Part shown: positions 43,373 to 51,952 of the stretch, piece by piece
Position numbering within the stretch: the stretch's first letter is position 1
How the letters are laid out: each line of letters opens with the position of its first letter
Assembly (NCBI RefSeq): GCF_030123325.1
Contig: NZ_CP126106.1
Coordinates: 4,554,001-4,618,000, forward strand
Direction: 5' to 3'
DNA from: Peribacillus simplex
GTDB lineage: Bacteria; Bacillota; Bacilli; Bacillales; DSM-1321
Length of the DNA: 64,000 nucleotides
The notes under the pieces: generated by a model
What the model was told of the DNA's origin: nothing
The model's database searches: none
Seen by the model: only the letters and a program-made list of their open reading frames with translations
Made by a program: the position numbers and the translations under genes

Positions 43373-44293
43373 TTATTTCATCATCTGTCTTGCTTCCATA
43401 AACAGCACTTGGATAAACTTTTTCATGTTATTACGGCTCTGGCTGCTTACTTTTTTGCTTTTGTCTTCTAGCTCCAGCATTTTTTTGCGGACTTCCGAGA
43501 AATCAAAAAATGTGGATGAATAGGCTTCGAATTTTGGATTCATATAATCCGTCAATCCTAATGAAGCGATATGGATGAGGGCCTGGTTAAGAGCGCGGCG
43601 GACACGCTGCTCAGAGGCTTTCATTTCTTTCTGGATTTCGGCCTCTTTCGCTTGATCTCCCAGCTTTTCAGCGGCAATACCCGCAAAAATGTCCTTTAAA
43701 TATGGAAACGTATAGGCGGAACCGAGTCTTCGCTTTTCATTTTGAAGGAATCCTAAAATGTTTAGTAAATCCTCGCTTCCCCCTTCGCCAATCATACCTA
43801 AATCGGAAATTAAGGAACGTCCGGCTTCCATGATATTTTTTGTATGAGAGGAGGACACTTTCGAAGACTTCGGGCGGCCCGTAAACACGTTCAACGATTT
43901 TTGAATGCCCTGGATCGATTGATCCACCAGTATTCGCTCGCTCACTTTGTTTAATATGCATGAAATTTCAACTTGGTTCAGCGGTTTTGTAATGTAGTAT
44001 TCCGCCCCTAATCTATACGCCTCTCCTATCAGTTCTTTCGATTCCACTTGCGAAATCATCACAAACTTTCCTTGAAATCCATCAGCAAGGGCTCTGATCG
44101 TTTCAATTCCGTCCCTAATTGGCATGAGCAAATCAATTAGGACAATGTCTGCTTTTTTAAAAGACAGTAATCCATTATTCACTGCCGATCCGTCTTCTGC
44201 TTCTCCCACAACTTTACCTAAATCTTCATCTTCAATCATCTCTGTCAGCATTCCTCGAATGGCAGGATCGTCATCTATAATGAAATAATTCAT
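43373..44293 (-). CDS. glnL: Response regulator GlnL-like
   Basis: 306 residues: receiver domain at 1-115 with acidic pocket DDD (7-9), phospho-acceptor Asp54 (VLIDLLMP) and Lys near 103 (YYITKPL), followed by the YcbB-type C-terminal domain (NILGFLQNEKRRLGSAYTFPYLKDIF..., with RRALNQALIHIASLGLTDYMNPKFEAYSS). This architecture is that of B. subtilis GlnL (YcbB), partner of GlnK. It overlaps glnK by 4 nt and probably controls the divergent symporter gene. Confidence 0.88.
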   Translation of the reverse strand: MNYFIIDDDPAIRGMLTEMIEDEDLGKVVGEAEDGSAVNNGLLSFKKADIVLIDLLMPIRDGIETIRALADGFQGKFVMISQVESKELIGEAYRLGAEYYITKPLNQVEISCILNKVSERILVDQSIQGIQKSLNVFTGRPKSSKVSSSHTKNIMEAGRSLISDLGMIGEGGSEDLLNILGFLQNEKRRLGSAYTFPYLKDIFAGIAAEKLGDQAKEAEIQKEMKASEQRVRRALNQALIHIASLGLTDYMNPKFEAYSSTFFDFSEVRKKMLELEDKSKKVSSQSRNNMKKFIQVLFMEARQMMK

Positions 44294-45564
44294 CTCGTTA
44301 ATCCTTTCTCCATAATCGCATCAATCGGAAGTTCTACGATGAATACGGTATCTTTATAGTTATTCATTAACCTGATTTGTCCTCCAAATTTTTCAACAGT
44401 TTGTTTCACATACGATAACCCGATTCCTGTCGAAGGGTTTCCTGCCTCATCGAATTTCTTTGTGTATCCTGCTGTAAAAATGACTTCCTTCTGCTTGGGT
44501 GCAATACCGGGGCCATTGTCACTGATGCAAAACTCCGCGAATTGACCTTTCCTTTTCACTTGCAGTGATACGTATCCCTCATCTTTGATGGCTTCCACGC
44601 TATTTGCCAATAAATTATTTATTAATGATAATACCATATAAACATGGTAGGGCGGATGGTCACCATCTATATGCAAGGAAAAGGAAATATCTTTGAGAAG
44701 GGACTCGGCATATCGTCTATTGGACACGATCATGATGTTTCCAAGCTCTTCGATATTCATGTATTCCTTCAGGTTTTCGGAAGACATGAGTTCCGATAGC
44801 CCCGCATAAATCCGCTGGTTATCTTTTTTGATTTCATGCACGAGACCGGCAATCTGCAACGCCGTTTGCGCATCGCTTCCGTTAGTCCCCCCTGATTTTA
44901 ATCGACGGTAAAAGTCATAACAAGTGCGGGTGATTTCTTCCGCATGTTGCATCGTTTTCTTCAGTTGAACCGATTCTTCATACAAACTTGAAATGAAAAG
45001 CAGCATTTGTTCCTTTTGCATCCGCTGCTCCGCTTCTGCGAATTTTGCTTCTCTCAGCTTTAATATATTAAAGAAGCCGAGAACGAAAAAGCTTCGAATA
45101 AAGGCGATTAAAACGAGTTGGTCGATGGCTAGCAAGGGTGTGTCCTGATTCGCCAAGAAGGAACGGATGGCCATTTCGGATACACTTGCAATAAGCTCGA
45201 TCAATACCCCTAAAAGCCCAATCATAAAAGGCTGATCGTGGCGTTCGTTCAATTTAGTCTTATGAAATGCGAACGCGTAAATGAAATAATAGAAAAAGGC
45301 GGGAAAATGAAGATACATCGCTTCCTCAACAGATATGTCCCGCATTCCGACAGCCAGTGAAAAACGAAAAATAAACACACTCATCCCCGTTAAAATGCCT
45401 GCAATAATCGGGTGGATCCCCCTCCCCCATAGCAAAAACAAGAAAAAGACGGGAGTTCCCAAACTGACCCGGAATGTACCGTCGAATGGATAAAACTTGA
45501 ATTCACCCGCAAGAGGCACCGCAATCATAATCAATAATAATATCCTTATACTCTTTTTCAACAC
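44290..45564 (-). CDS. glnK: Sensor histidine kinase GlnK-like
   Basis: 424-residue membrane kinase of the GlnK (YcbA) type. About six hydrophobic segments fill residues 5-170, then a coiled-coil linker, the H region LVHEIKKDNQRIY (His243), the N box INNLLANSVEAIKDEG, G1 DNGPGIAPKQ and GIGLSYVKQTVEKFGG. It is first in an operon with glnL and is divergent from a glutamate/dicarboxylate symporter. In B. subtilis the pair responds to glutamine; glutamate or a dicarboxylate is a likely ligand here. Confidence 0.87.
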   Translation of the reverse strand: MLKKSIRILLLIMIAVPLAGEFKFYPFDGTFRVSLGTPVFFLFLLWGRGIHPIIAGILTGMSVFIFRFSLAVGMRDISVEEAMYLHFPAFFYYFIYAFAFHKTKLNERHDQPFMIGLLGVLIELIASVSEMAIRSFLANQDTPLLAIDQLVLIAFIRSFFVLGFFNILKLREAKFAEAEQRMQKEQMLLFISSLYEESVQLKKTMQHAEEITRTCYDFYRRLKSGGTNGSDAQTALQIAGLVHEIKKDNQRIYAGLSELMSSENLKEYMNIEELGNIMIVSNRRYAESLLKDISFSLHIDGDHPPYHVYMVLSLINNLLANSVEAIKDEGYVSLQVKRKGQFAEFCISDNGPGIAPKQKEVIFTAGYTKKFDEAGNPSTGIGLSYVKQTVEKFGGQIRLMNNYKDTVFIVELPIDAIMEKGLTR

Positions 45565-45665
45565 GGTCCCTCCCCAGTCACTTTATAAAAACATAACACA
45601 TGAAATGCTAAAAAAGAGAGAGGGGTTTTAACTGAAATTTTTATTTTTTTATCACTTGTAAATAT

Positions 45666-45695
45666 CAGTAGGTTTCAGTAGGTTCTGGTAGGCTG
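45666..45695 (+). promoter_or_regulatory. Three 10-bp direct repeats, candidate GlnL-binding site
   Basis: CAGTAGGTTT, CAGTAGGTTC and TGGTAGGCTG lie head to tail in the glnK-symporter intergenic region, one helical turn apart. Such tandem sites upstream of a divergent target are typical of response-regulator binding. The B. subtilis GlnL site is described differently (TTTTGT pairs), so this is a new candidate. Confidence 0.55.
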
Positions 45696-45722
45696 ATCAT
45701 AAACTTAAAATAATCTGAAAAT

Positions 45723-45736
45723 TGAAAGCGCTAACA
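45723..45736 (+). promoter_or_regulatory. cre site (CcpA)
   Basis: TGAAAGCGCTAACA matches the catabolite-response consensus TGWAANCGNTNWCA at every fixed position. It lies between the 10-bp repeats and the symporter start, so CcpA should repress the symporter in rich sugar. Confidence 0.8.
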
Positions 45737-45760
45737 AATAAACTGCATAGGGGGATTAAA

Positions 45761-47032
45761 ATGAAAAAGTTTGGATTAGCTACACAAATTTTTGTTGCAC
45801 TTGTACTAGGTATCGGTGTCGGTGCTTTATTCCATGGCAATGAAACAGCCATGGCCATTATGGAGCCGATTGGCGATATCTTCATTCATTTAATTAAAAT
45901 GATTGTCATCCCGATTGTCATGGCTGCATTAGTGGTCTCGATAGCGGGAGTGGGCGATATTAAAAAACTAGGAAAATTAGGCGGGAAGACTCTTCTTTAT
46001 TTTGAGATTGTCACCACAATTGCCATTGTTATTGGAATACTGGCGGCAAACTTGTTCCACCCGGGGGCTGGCTTAGATACAAGCAACCTTGAAAAAAGTG
46101 ATATTTCAAAATATGAAGAAACAACAAAGGAGGCTGGAAGCAGTGGCTTTGGGGAAACAATTTCTCATATTGTTCCTCAAAATGTATTTGAATCAATGGC
46201 TCAAGCGGATTTATTACCGATTATCTTCTTTTCCGTTTTATTCGGCTTAGGTGTGGCTGCGATAGGAGAAAAAGGAAAGCCTATTCTTGGATTCTTTGAA
46301 GGTGTGTTAGAAGTCATGTTTTGGGTGACGAATCTAGTCATGAAATTTGCCCCCTTTGGTGTGTTTGCACTCATTGGTGTAACAGTTGCCAAATTTGGTG
46401 TCGCAACATTAATACCTTTAGGGAACTTAGTAGTTGCTGTTTATGTGACGATGGTATTCTTCGTGTTCGTCATTCTTGGAATTATAGCGAAAATGTCCGG
46501 TACAAGCATTTTTGTTATCCTGAAAGTGTTAAAGGATGAACTGATTTTGGCCTTTACAACAGCAAGCTCAGAGTCGGTATTACCAAGGCTTATGGACAAA
46601 ATGGAGAAGTTTGGCTGCCCGAAATCCATTACTTCATTTGTTATTCCAACAGGCTATACCTTTAATTTGGACGGCTCAACGATTTATCAAGCGCTAGCTT
46701 CGCTTTTCGTGGCACAAATGTATGGAATTGATCTATCCATTACAGAACAGATTACTTTGTTACTAGTATTGATGTTAACGTCAAAAGGAATAGCTGGCGT
46801 TCCGGGTGCGTCATTTGTTGTTATTTTAACGACACTTGGTTCTATGGGACTGCCGGTGGAAGGTGTTGCGTTCATTGCCGGTATCGATCGAATTTTGGAT
46901 ATGGGGAGATCAGCGGTTAATGTCGTGGGGAACTCATTAGCGGCTATTGTCATTTCGAAGGCAGAAGGTGAATTTGATCAGGAAAAAGCAAACCATTATG
47001 CTGATTCCATTAAACAATCAGACGTAGCATAA
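45761..47032 (+). CDS. gltP: Glutamate/dicarboxylate:cation symporter (DAACS family)
   Basis: 423-residue secondary transporter of the GltP/GltT/DctP family. Eight membrane helices with two hairpin loops; family motifs are TTASSESVLPRLMDKMEKFG (hairpin 1), FNLDGSTIYQ (TM7) and IDRILDMGRSAVNVVGNSLAA (TM8, substrate site). Imports glutamate, aspartate or C4-dicarboxylates with protons or sodium. AGGGGG lies before ATG 45761. Controlled, by position, by GlnK/GlnL and a cre site. The choice between glutamate and C4-dicarboxylate cannot be made from sequence. Confidence 0.88.
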   Translation: MKKFGLATQIFVALVLGIGVGALFHGNETAMAIMEPIGDIFIHLIKMIVIPIVMAALVVSIAGVGDIKKLGKLGGKTLLYFEIVTTIAIVIGILAANLFHPGAGLDTSNLEKSDISKYEETTKEAGSSGFGETISHIVPQNVFESMAQADLLPIIFFSVLFGLGVAAIGEKGKPILGFFEGVLEVMFWVTNLVMKFAPFGVFALIGVTVAKFGVATLIPLGNLVVAVYVTMVFFVFVILGIIAKMSGTSIFVILKVLKDELILAFTTASSESVLPRLMDKMEKFGCPKSITSFVIPTGYTFNLDGSTIYQALASLFVAQMYGIDLSITEQITLLLVLMLTSKGIAGVPGASFVVILTTLGSMGLPVEGVAFIAGIDRILDMGRSAVNVVGNSLAAIVISKAEGEFDQEKANHYADSIKQSDVA

Positions 47033-47080
47033 ACTATATCCATATAAATCATAACGTACGTATTGAGAATCTACAGCTTG

Positions 47081-47115
47081 AAGCCCTTCTTTATAGAGAG
47101 GGCTTGTTTGTTTTG
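47081..47115 (+). terminator. Terminator of symporter gene
   Basis: AAGCCCTTCT / AGAGAGGGCTT stem followed by GTTTGTTTT. Confidence 0.75.
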
Positions 47116-47184
47116 CAGAAGAAGTAATCATACTCGATATCAAAAAATGGATAGCCCCAAATAAGGCCATCCATCTTAATTTAT

Positions 47185-47402
47185 GGCTGTTTTCGCATAC
47201 TTTGTTGCTATTTACCAAGTAAAGCGGTGTGGTTGATTTCCTCTCCAGATGCTCGCTTTCCGCGGGGCGGGCGGTGAGCCTCCTCGGCGTAAACGCCTGT
47301 GGGGTCTCACCTGTCCCGCTGCTCCCGCAGGAGTCTCGCAATCCGTTCCAATCAACCTTAAATCGTTTCGTTTTAAAAACAACAATCTTTACGAAACGAG
47401 CC
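47185..47402 (-). mobile_element. MITE-like element, copy 3 (218 bp, 8-bp target duplication)
   Basis: Ends GGCTGTTTTCG and CGAAACGAGCC. Perfect 8-bp repeats TAATTTAT at 47177-47184 and 47403-47410. Same orientation as copy 2. All three target sites are A/T-rich. Confidence 0.93.
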
Positions 47403-47427
47403 TAATTTATAAATGCTGTTAAAGAAA

Positions 47428-48408
47428 TCACTTCACCTTTACACCAGCTTTAATCAAGGTAGGCGGAGTTTCTCCCTGCAATCCGGCTACAAGGTTGGTT
47501 GCTGCCAGCATCGCCATTTTTAGGCGGGTTTCATATGTTGCGGAACCGATATGAGGCAAAGTGACGACATTCTTCATCGAAAGCAATGGATTGTCTTCCT
47601 GGACGGGCTCTTGTACAAAGACATCCAGTCCTGCCGCGTGAATTTCACCATTTTTTAGCGCAGTGATCAAGGCTTCTTCATCAACGGTTTTCCCTCTTGA
47701 ACAGTTGATGAAGATGGCGGTCTCTTTCATGAGCTTGAATTCTTTTTCCCCCATCATCTTTTCAGTTTGGGGAGTCAGCGGTGTCATCAAGCAGACAAAA
47801 TCAGATTGCTTTAACAGTTCTTCCAGGGAACAGTATGCAGCTCCATACTTTTGTTCTGCTTCTTCGTTTCTAGATCTGTTGTGATAGAGGATGTTCATAT
47901 CGAATCCAAAACGGGCCCTTTTTGAAACGGCAGAGCCTATTCCGCCCATCCCGATAATCCCTAATACTTTATGATGGACGTCCAACCCAAATGATTTTTC
48001 TCCGATATTCGATGTCCATTGCCCTGACTTTACCATTTGATCCATCTCTGGCATTCTTCTCGCTGTGGACAGCATCAAGCCCATAATCGTATCTGCGACT
48101 GTCTCATTCAATACCTCTGGAGTGTTCGTGGCCAGGATTCCGCGATTGGACAACTCGGTTATATCCAGATTGTCGTAACCAACTGATGAGTTACAGACGA
48201 TTTTTAATTGCGGTGCTTGGTCCAGTAAAGTTTTATCCACCTTTAATCCTGAACCTAATATACCTTGTGCGTTCTTCAGCTCTTGAAGAAATTCAGGGTA
48301 TTTTTGTGAGTCAAGACCTTCAAAATAAACGACATCACAAGTCTCGCGAACATAATCCAACACTTCTTGATCCACTTTCTTATAGATGATTACTTTCGGT
48401 TTCATCAT
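47428..48408 (-). CDS. D-2-hydroxyacid dehydrogenase (GhrB/YvcT-like)
   Basis: 326-residue NAD(P)-dependent D-isomer-specific 2-hydroxyacid dehydrogenase. Visible are the Rossmann motif GIIGMGGIGSAVSKRA near 150, the substrate Arg in NCSRGKTVDEEAL and the catalytic His in LPHIGSATYETR, with Glu in DVFVQEP. Closest are glyoxylate/hydroxypyruvate/2-ketogluconate reductases. Starts ATG 48408 or 48405 after ATGAGGG. It follows the Nramp-like gene in one operon with a ~90-bp gap. Substrate uncertain. Confidence 0.87.
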   Translation of the reverse strand: MMKPKVIIYKKVDQEVLDYVRETCDVVYFEGLDSQKYPEFLQELKNAQGILGSGLKVDKTLLDQAPQLKIVCNSSVGYDNLDITELSNRGILATNTPEVLNETVADTIMGLMLSTARRMPEMDQMVKSGQWTSNIGEKSFGLDVHHKVLGIIGMGGIGSAVSKRARFGFDMNILYHNRSRNEEAEQKYGAAYCSLEELLKQSDFVCLMTPLTPQTEKMMGEKEFKLMKETAIFINCSRGKTVDEEALITALKNGEIHAAGLDVFVQEPVQEDNPLLSMKNVVTLPHIGSATYETRLKMAMLAATNLVAGLQGETPPTLIKAGVKVK

Positions 48409-48500
48409 TGATACCCTCATTTCCAATAAAGTAGGACCCCACCGGGATCAAATGCAGACACATGTATTTTGAAATACCTCTACCTATAATCTACCATTAT

Positions 48501-49814
48501 TTAAAAAAAGGTTGTAGCTAATTGAATGGCGGACCAAACCGCTAAAATGGAAGCTAAAGATAGAATGATATTTTCGAACCAATTGTTTTTATATTTTCCC
48601 ATCAAGCTTTTTTTATTTGATAGCACCAGCATCCCAATTGCGATAACCGGAAAACCGATGATGTTTATTGCATTTACGCCGATTGTCAATGCGATGAAAC
48701 CAGGCATGCCGGGAATGGACCAAATGATCGGGGTAACCAATACAAAAATCATAACCCATTTATACATTGGATCTTTTTCATATTTGCCATTGTACTTTTC
48801 GCGACGATCCTTATTTATTACGTAAAAGGCATCTACTATCAATCTAGGAAAACCAGTTGACTTGCCCACTACACTCGCGAACAATACGCCAAATACACCA
48901 AGATAGAAAATGTACCAGCCAAATTGGCCTAACGACATTTGTAATGCCATTGCCAAGTCATCAATCGTTTCCACATGAATTCCATTCGGTTTTAAAATTT
49001 CTGCCCCGACAACCCAAATGGCCAAATTAATCACGATGCAAACTGCGATGGCAAACAGCAAATCATTTCTTTGAACCTTTACATGACTCGGTTTCGTCCA
49101 GCCCTTTTCCTTCATGAAATATGGATGAACAAAGTTCGAAATCGACCCTGCCACTGCACCGATAATTGAAATCGCCACCAATAATGCTCCATGAACGCCA
49201 GTATCACTTGGAATGCTAAAACCAACCGTTCCCTTAATGATTTGCCCCGCATCCGGTGTTGCTTGAATGGCCAGGAACAAGAAGGCAATGGTCAATAACG
49301 CCAAAAGCACTTTCATGACACTTTCAATTCTATTATAAATATTCCTGCCAATAAGCATAAAAACTAATCCCACAACTACCATTGAAGCTAAGAATGGCTG
49401 ATTAACATGGAATAGGGTCGATAATACCTCTCCCGCTCCCTTAATCATATAGGCATTAAAAAGATGACCCATTATTAGTGCATAGCCAAACATGAAGTAA
49501 CCGAAAAACGGATGAATGCGTCCATATCCTTCAAGTATGGTTAACCCCTCTGTGTTGCATAGCTGGAACCGGGCGATAACATTAACGATAAGAAAACGAA
49601 GGATTAATGACAGAGCTAGAATCCACATTAAGCTATATCCATAATCTGCCCCGGCAACAGAAGAAGTCACCAGATCTCCGGCTCCAAGCCACGTTAAAAC
49701 GGCAAGAATCCCCGGACCATAAGATGTTTTGAACTTCGTGATGAAATTTGGTTTCTTACTTACGACCTCCGGAACAATCACAGTGGATTCAGCAAGGTTT
49801 GATTGATTTTTCAA
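48501..49814 (-). CDS. Nramp-family-related transporter, non-canonical
   Basis: 437-residue membrane protein with the Nramp/APC fold (about 11 helices). The first helix reads GPGILAVLTWLGAGDLVTSSVAG where Nramp metal pumps have DPGN, and the sixth reads SNFVHPYFM where they have MPH. Loss of both metal-binding motifs argues against classical Mn/Fe transport. It is cotranscribed with a 2-hydroxyacid dehydrogenase and has a cre site, both pointing to import of an organic nutrient. TTG 49814 follows GGAG by 8 nt. Confidence 0.82.
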   Translation of the reverse strand: MKNQSNLAESTVIVPEVVSKKPNFITKFKTSYGPGILAVLTWLGAGDLVTSSVAGADYGYSLMWILALSLILRFLIVNVIARFQLCNTEGLTILEGYGRIHPFFGYFMFGYALIMGHLFNAYMIKGAGEVLSTLFHVNQPFLASMVVVGLVFMLIGRNIYNRIESVMKVLLALLTIAFLFLAIQATPDAGQIIKGTVGFSIPSDTGVHGALLVAISIIGAVAGSISNFVHPYFMKEKGWTKPSHVKVQRNDLLFAIAVCIVINLAIWVVGAEILKPNGIHVETIDDLAMALQMSLGQFGWYIFYLGVFGVLFASVVGKSTGFPRLIVDAFYVINKDRREKYNGKYEKDPMYKWVMIFVLVTPIIWSIPGMPGFIALTIGVNAINIIGFPVIAIGMLVLSNKKSLMGKYKNNWFENIILSLASILAVWSAIQLATTFF

Positions 49815-49839
49815 GTTATTCACTCCATTCCACGAGTAA

Positions 49840-49853
49840 TGTATTCGCTTTCA
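49840..49853 (-). promoter_or_regulatory. cre site (CcpA) of Nramp-like operon
   Basis: TGAAAGCGAATACA on the minus strand, 26 nt before the start codon, matches TGNAANCGNNNNCA. It suggests carbon catabolite repression. Confidence 0.65.
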
Positions 49854-49913
49854 TTTTTTCTAAAGCATTAATACTTTGATAACTCTCGACATACAGATAT
49901 TGAAATTATGACA

Positions 49914-49948
49914 AGACTTTATGTCATTTCCGAATTGACATAAAGTCT
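49914..49948. promoter_or_regulatory. 13-bp perfect inverted repeat upstream of Nramp-like operon
   Basis: AGACTTTATGTCA, 9-nt spacer, TGACATAAAGTCT. It lies 100 nt upstream of the start, where the operator of a local regulator would sit, and has no T-run, so it is not a terminator. The remaining 49950-50262 shows no gene. Confidence 0.6.
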
Positions 49949-50262
49949 ACGCTGCAGGATGTTGTCATGCTTCATGGTGAAGTGAATCAGCTCATTAAAA
50001 AAGCTCCCCCTTCATTTGATTGAATGTTTCGACTATTTACATTGAAATTGTAAGACAATATAAAATGTAAGTCAATAAGATTTTTTTATAATCATTTTAT
50101 GAAAAAATCTTTGTACCTATCGTACTAGATGACAAATCAAGATGAGCGGTGTTGTTGCGGATTAGAAAAGAAAGGATTCATTACTATACGGATAAGGGAT
50201 TAGTACAGGGTGCGAATAGATTAATGCCATCAGCGGATAATATAAGCGAAGGAGTGAAATAT

Positions 50263-50553
50263 ATGCCACAAGATCATAGCAATGATCCATTCAATGATGC
50301 CGGGAACCTTGATGAACGTAGAGACCCAACTAATAATAATGATGACAGCGCTACAATTGACAGACCTAGTTTGAACCCCGGATTTCAAAGCGAAGAACGT
50401 CCTGTGCCTAATGGTAATATCCCAACAATAGAGGGAGTTGCAAACGTTAAAGAACGTTTTCCTTCGGACCATGAGAGACTTATGAGCAAGATCGATCTTG
50501 GTGATGCACTTATAAAACGAGAAAATACACATTCTGGACGGTTTGAAAGATAA
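50263..50553 (+). CDS. Hypothetical hydrophilic protein
   Basis: 96 residues, disordered in appearance and rich in Asn/Asp/Pro (NDAGNLDERRDPTNNNDDSA), with a more ordered C-terminal half (ERFPSDHERLMSKIDLGDALIKRENTHSGRFER). GCGAAGGAG is 11 nt before ATG 50263; earlier starts in the open frame lack ribosome sites. No family recognised. Confidence 0.65.
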   Translation: MPQDHSNDPFNDAGNLDERRDPTNNNDDSATIDRPSLNPGFQSEERPVPNGNIPTIEGVANVKERFPSDHERLMSKIDLGDALIKRENTHSGRFER

Positions 50554-50567
50554 AAAAGGGAATTTTT

Positions 50568-50645
50568 AAAAACATAGTTGATTGGAACGGAAGGTGCGGG
50601 TCTCCTGCGGGAAAGCGCGTACCGGGAGCGGAAATCCCAGAACTT
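50568..50645 (+). repeat. Decayed GC-rich repeat core
   Basis: Begins like the forward core (AGTTGATTGGAACGGAAGGTGCGGGTCTCCTGCGGGAAA) and jumps to the far end (GGAGCGGAAATC), so the middle ~60 bp is deleted. Confidence 0.75.
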
Positions 50646-50708
50646 GGATCGATTTCATTAAAACTAAACGAGAACGCCAAAGAAATGACCAATGATATGT
50701 TGGAAATA

Positions 50709-50736
50709 CAAAAGACCGCCAATTCGGCGGTCTTTC
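50709..50736 (+). terminator. Terminator of 50263 gene
   Basis: AAAGACCGCC / GGCGGTCTTT stem around AATTC, then TCC; downstream of the hypothetical gene and repeat. Confidence 0.6.
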
Positions 50737-50804
50737 CATCATTCCTTCCCTTACCTGTAATGGACGTCCTGAGACTTACGATTAATGTAAATCGGCCCAA
50801 TCTA

Positions 50805-50836
50805 AAAAGAGACCTTTCATTTAAAAGGTCTCTTTG
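50805..50836 (-). terminator. Terminator of excalibur gene
   Basis: AAAGAGACCTTTT / AAAGGTCTCTTT stem with T-run on the minus strand, next to the 50845 stop. Confidence 0.8.
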
Positions 50837-50844
50837 AATACTCC

Positions 50845-51114
50845 TTATTTTTCACAAGCGATCAAGTCTTTGTCACGATCGCTTTTTTTATTGGCATCAT
50901 ATAGCGCCTTTGAAACGTGAGGTTTGTATTTCGTTTTTCCTCCTTTATTTTTAACGGAAGATGTACGAGCTACGCCTCCTTTGTAGTCTTTATTCAATGC
51001 TGTACAGTTTTTATACGTCTTCACCTTTGTTTTGGCACCGGCAACATCATTCGCGCCAAACGAGAGACCCAAAACCAGTCCAAAAGATAGTAAAATAGCA
51101 AATAATCGTTTCAA
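50845..51114 (-). CDS. Excalibur calcium-binding domain protein
   Basis: 89 residues: signal peptide (MKRLFAILLSFGLVLGLSFGA) and an excalibur domain (TYKNCTALNKDYKGGVAR... ending DRDKDLIACEK). Excalibur domains bind Ca2+ through a DxDxDGxxCE loop; here it is DRDKDLIACE, with the Gly replaced, so binding may be weaker. Probably secreted and surface-exposed. AAGGAAG precedes the ATG. Confidence 0.85.
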   Translation of the reverse strand: MKRLFAILLSFGLVLGLSFGANDVAGAKTKVKTYKNCTALNKDYKGGVARTSSVKNKGGKTKYKPHVSKALYDANKKSDRDKDLIACEK

Positions 51115-51235
51115 AATATGTACTTCCTTTCCTAAAAATTAACTTTTTACTAATCATAATGTATCGTTTCATTTTTCACAATAACTTTATTTCCATATTT
51201 TAAATTAAACCTGCTCTCACTCTATCTATTCCGAA

Positions 51236-51261
51236 GAAAAGACCGCCAATTCAGCGGTCTC
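51236..51261 (-). terminator. Terminator of comK
   Basis: GAGACCGC / GCGGTCTTTTC stem and T-run on the minus strand, past the 51272 stop. Confidence 0.8.
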
Positions 51262-51271
51262 ATTAATTATG

Positions 51272-51838
51272 TTATTCCTTTCCTTTCACCCTGTAATGGA
51301 CCTCCCCAGGTTCTTTGCAAAAGGTGATTCCGCTTCCCGGTTCGTAATAAAAGGTCTTTTTGCCCAATGAGCGTTCATGGAAGGTCGTTTGCAAATAGGA
51401 TGCTTGATCTCTTTTGAAGGCAAGCTGATTTTTGCTTAAGTCTACAGGAAGGCAATGTCCATAGTTTGTGTGGACCAATGTTTCTTTTTCGTTCATTTCC
51501 TCTAAGTCGCGAATGTGGATGTAGGAAAACCAGATCCCTCCCCTTTTCCGGAAAGAACGGGAGGAGAACCAGACCATTCCCAGCTGGGCGTTTATGCAGA
51601 CAGGCAGCCTGTATTTACCGCCAAGCACGGATTTGGCTGCTGCAAGTCCGCCATCCAGATCCAAACCAAAGTGGTTCAGCGTGTTATTCAGGATTTCCTG
51701 TCGCGGTTGGGCAACGTGGAATGTGTTCTCTCCCTCCACTACCGTGGTCATCTCGACACCATTGGAATCGTAATGCTCCATCATTCCCACCGTCTCCACA
51801 TTCAATAAATAGTTTTTGCGTATCATCCTTCCATTCAC
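51272..51838 (-). CDS. comK: Competence transcription factor ComK
   Basis: 184-188 residues of the ComK family, master activator of the late competence genes by binding paired AT boxes. Family landmarks include PRQEILNNTLNHFG, YRLPVCINAQLGMVWF, GGIWFSYIHIRDLEEM (B. subtilis: CGWISHVHVKEF) and TTFHERSLGKK. GTG 51838 and ATG 51826 are both possible; GGGGAGTGAATGGAAGG precedes. No comS or adaptor gene is near. A structured RNA candidate lies upstream on the other strand. Confidence 0.88.
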   Translation of the reverse strand: MNGRMIRKNYLLNVETVGMMEHYDSNGVEMTTVVEGENTFHVAQPRQEILNNTLNHFGLDLDGGLAAAKSVLGGKYRLPVCINAQLGMVWFSSRSFRKRGGIWFSYIHIRDLEEMNEKETLVHTNYGHCLPVDLSKNQLAFKRDQASYLQTTFHERSLGKKTFYYEPGSGITFCKEPGEVHYRVKGKE

Positions 51839-51864
51839 TCCCCATTTCCCTATTCATTTTTTTT

Positions 51865-51952
51865 GGAGTATACTGGATATAGAGGCAGGTATACTCCTGC
51901 TCGCAAGCCCTTAGGTGATGTCTTCCAGGACGTCCTCACCTAGGGGTTTTTA
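51865..51952 (+). ncRNA. Candidate small RNA divergent from comK
   Basis: Two hairpins follow each other: GGAGTATAC / GTATACTCC with a 15-nt loop (TGGATATAGAGGCAG), then CCCTTAGGTGA / TCACCTAGGGG followed by TTTTTATTT, a good terminator. No + strand gene ends into it and none follows, so it may be an independent sRNA whose promoter lies over the comK 5' region. No known family recognised. From 51953 to 52248 I see no gene. Confidence 0.45.
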
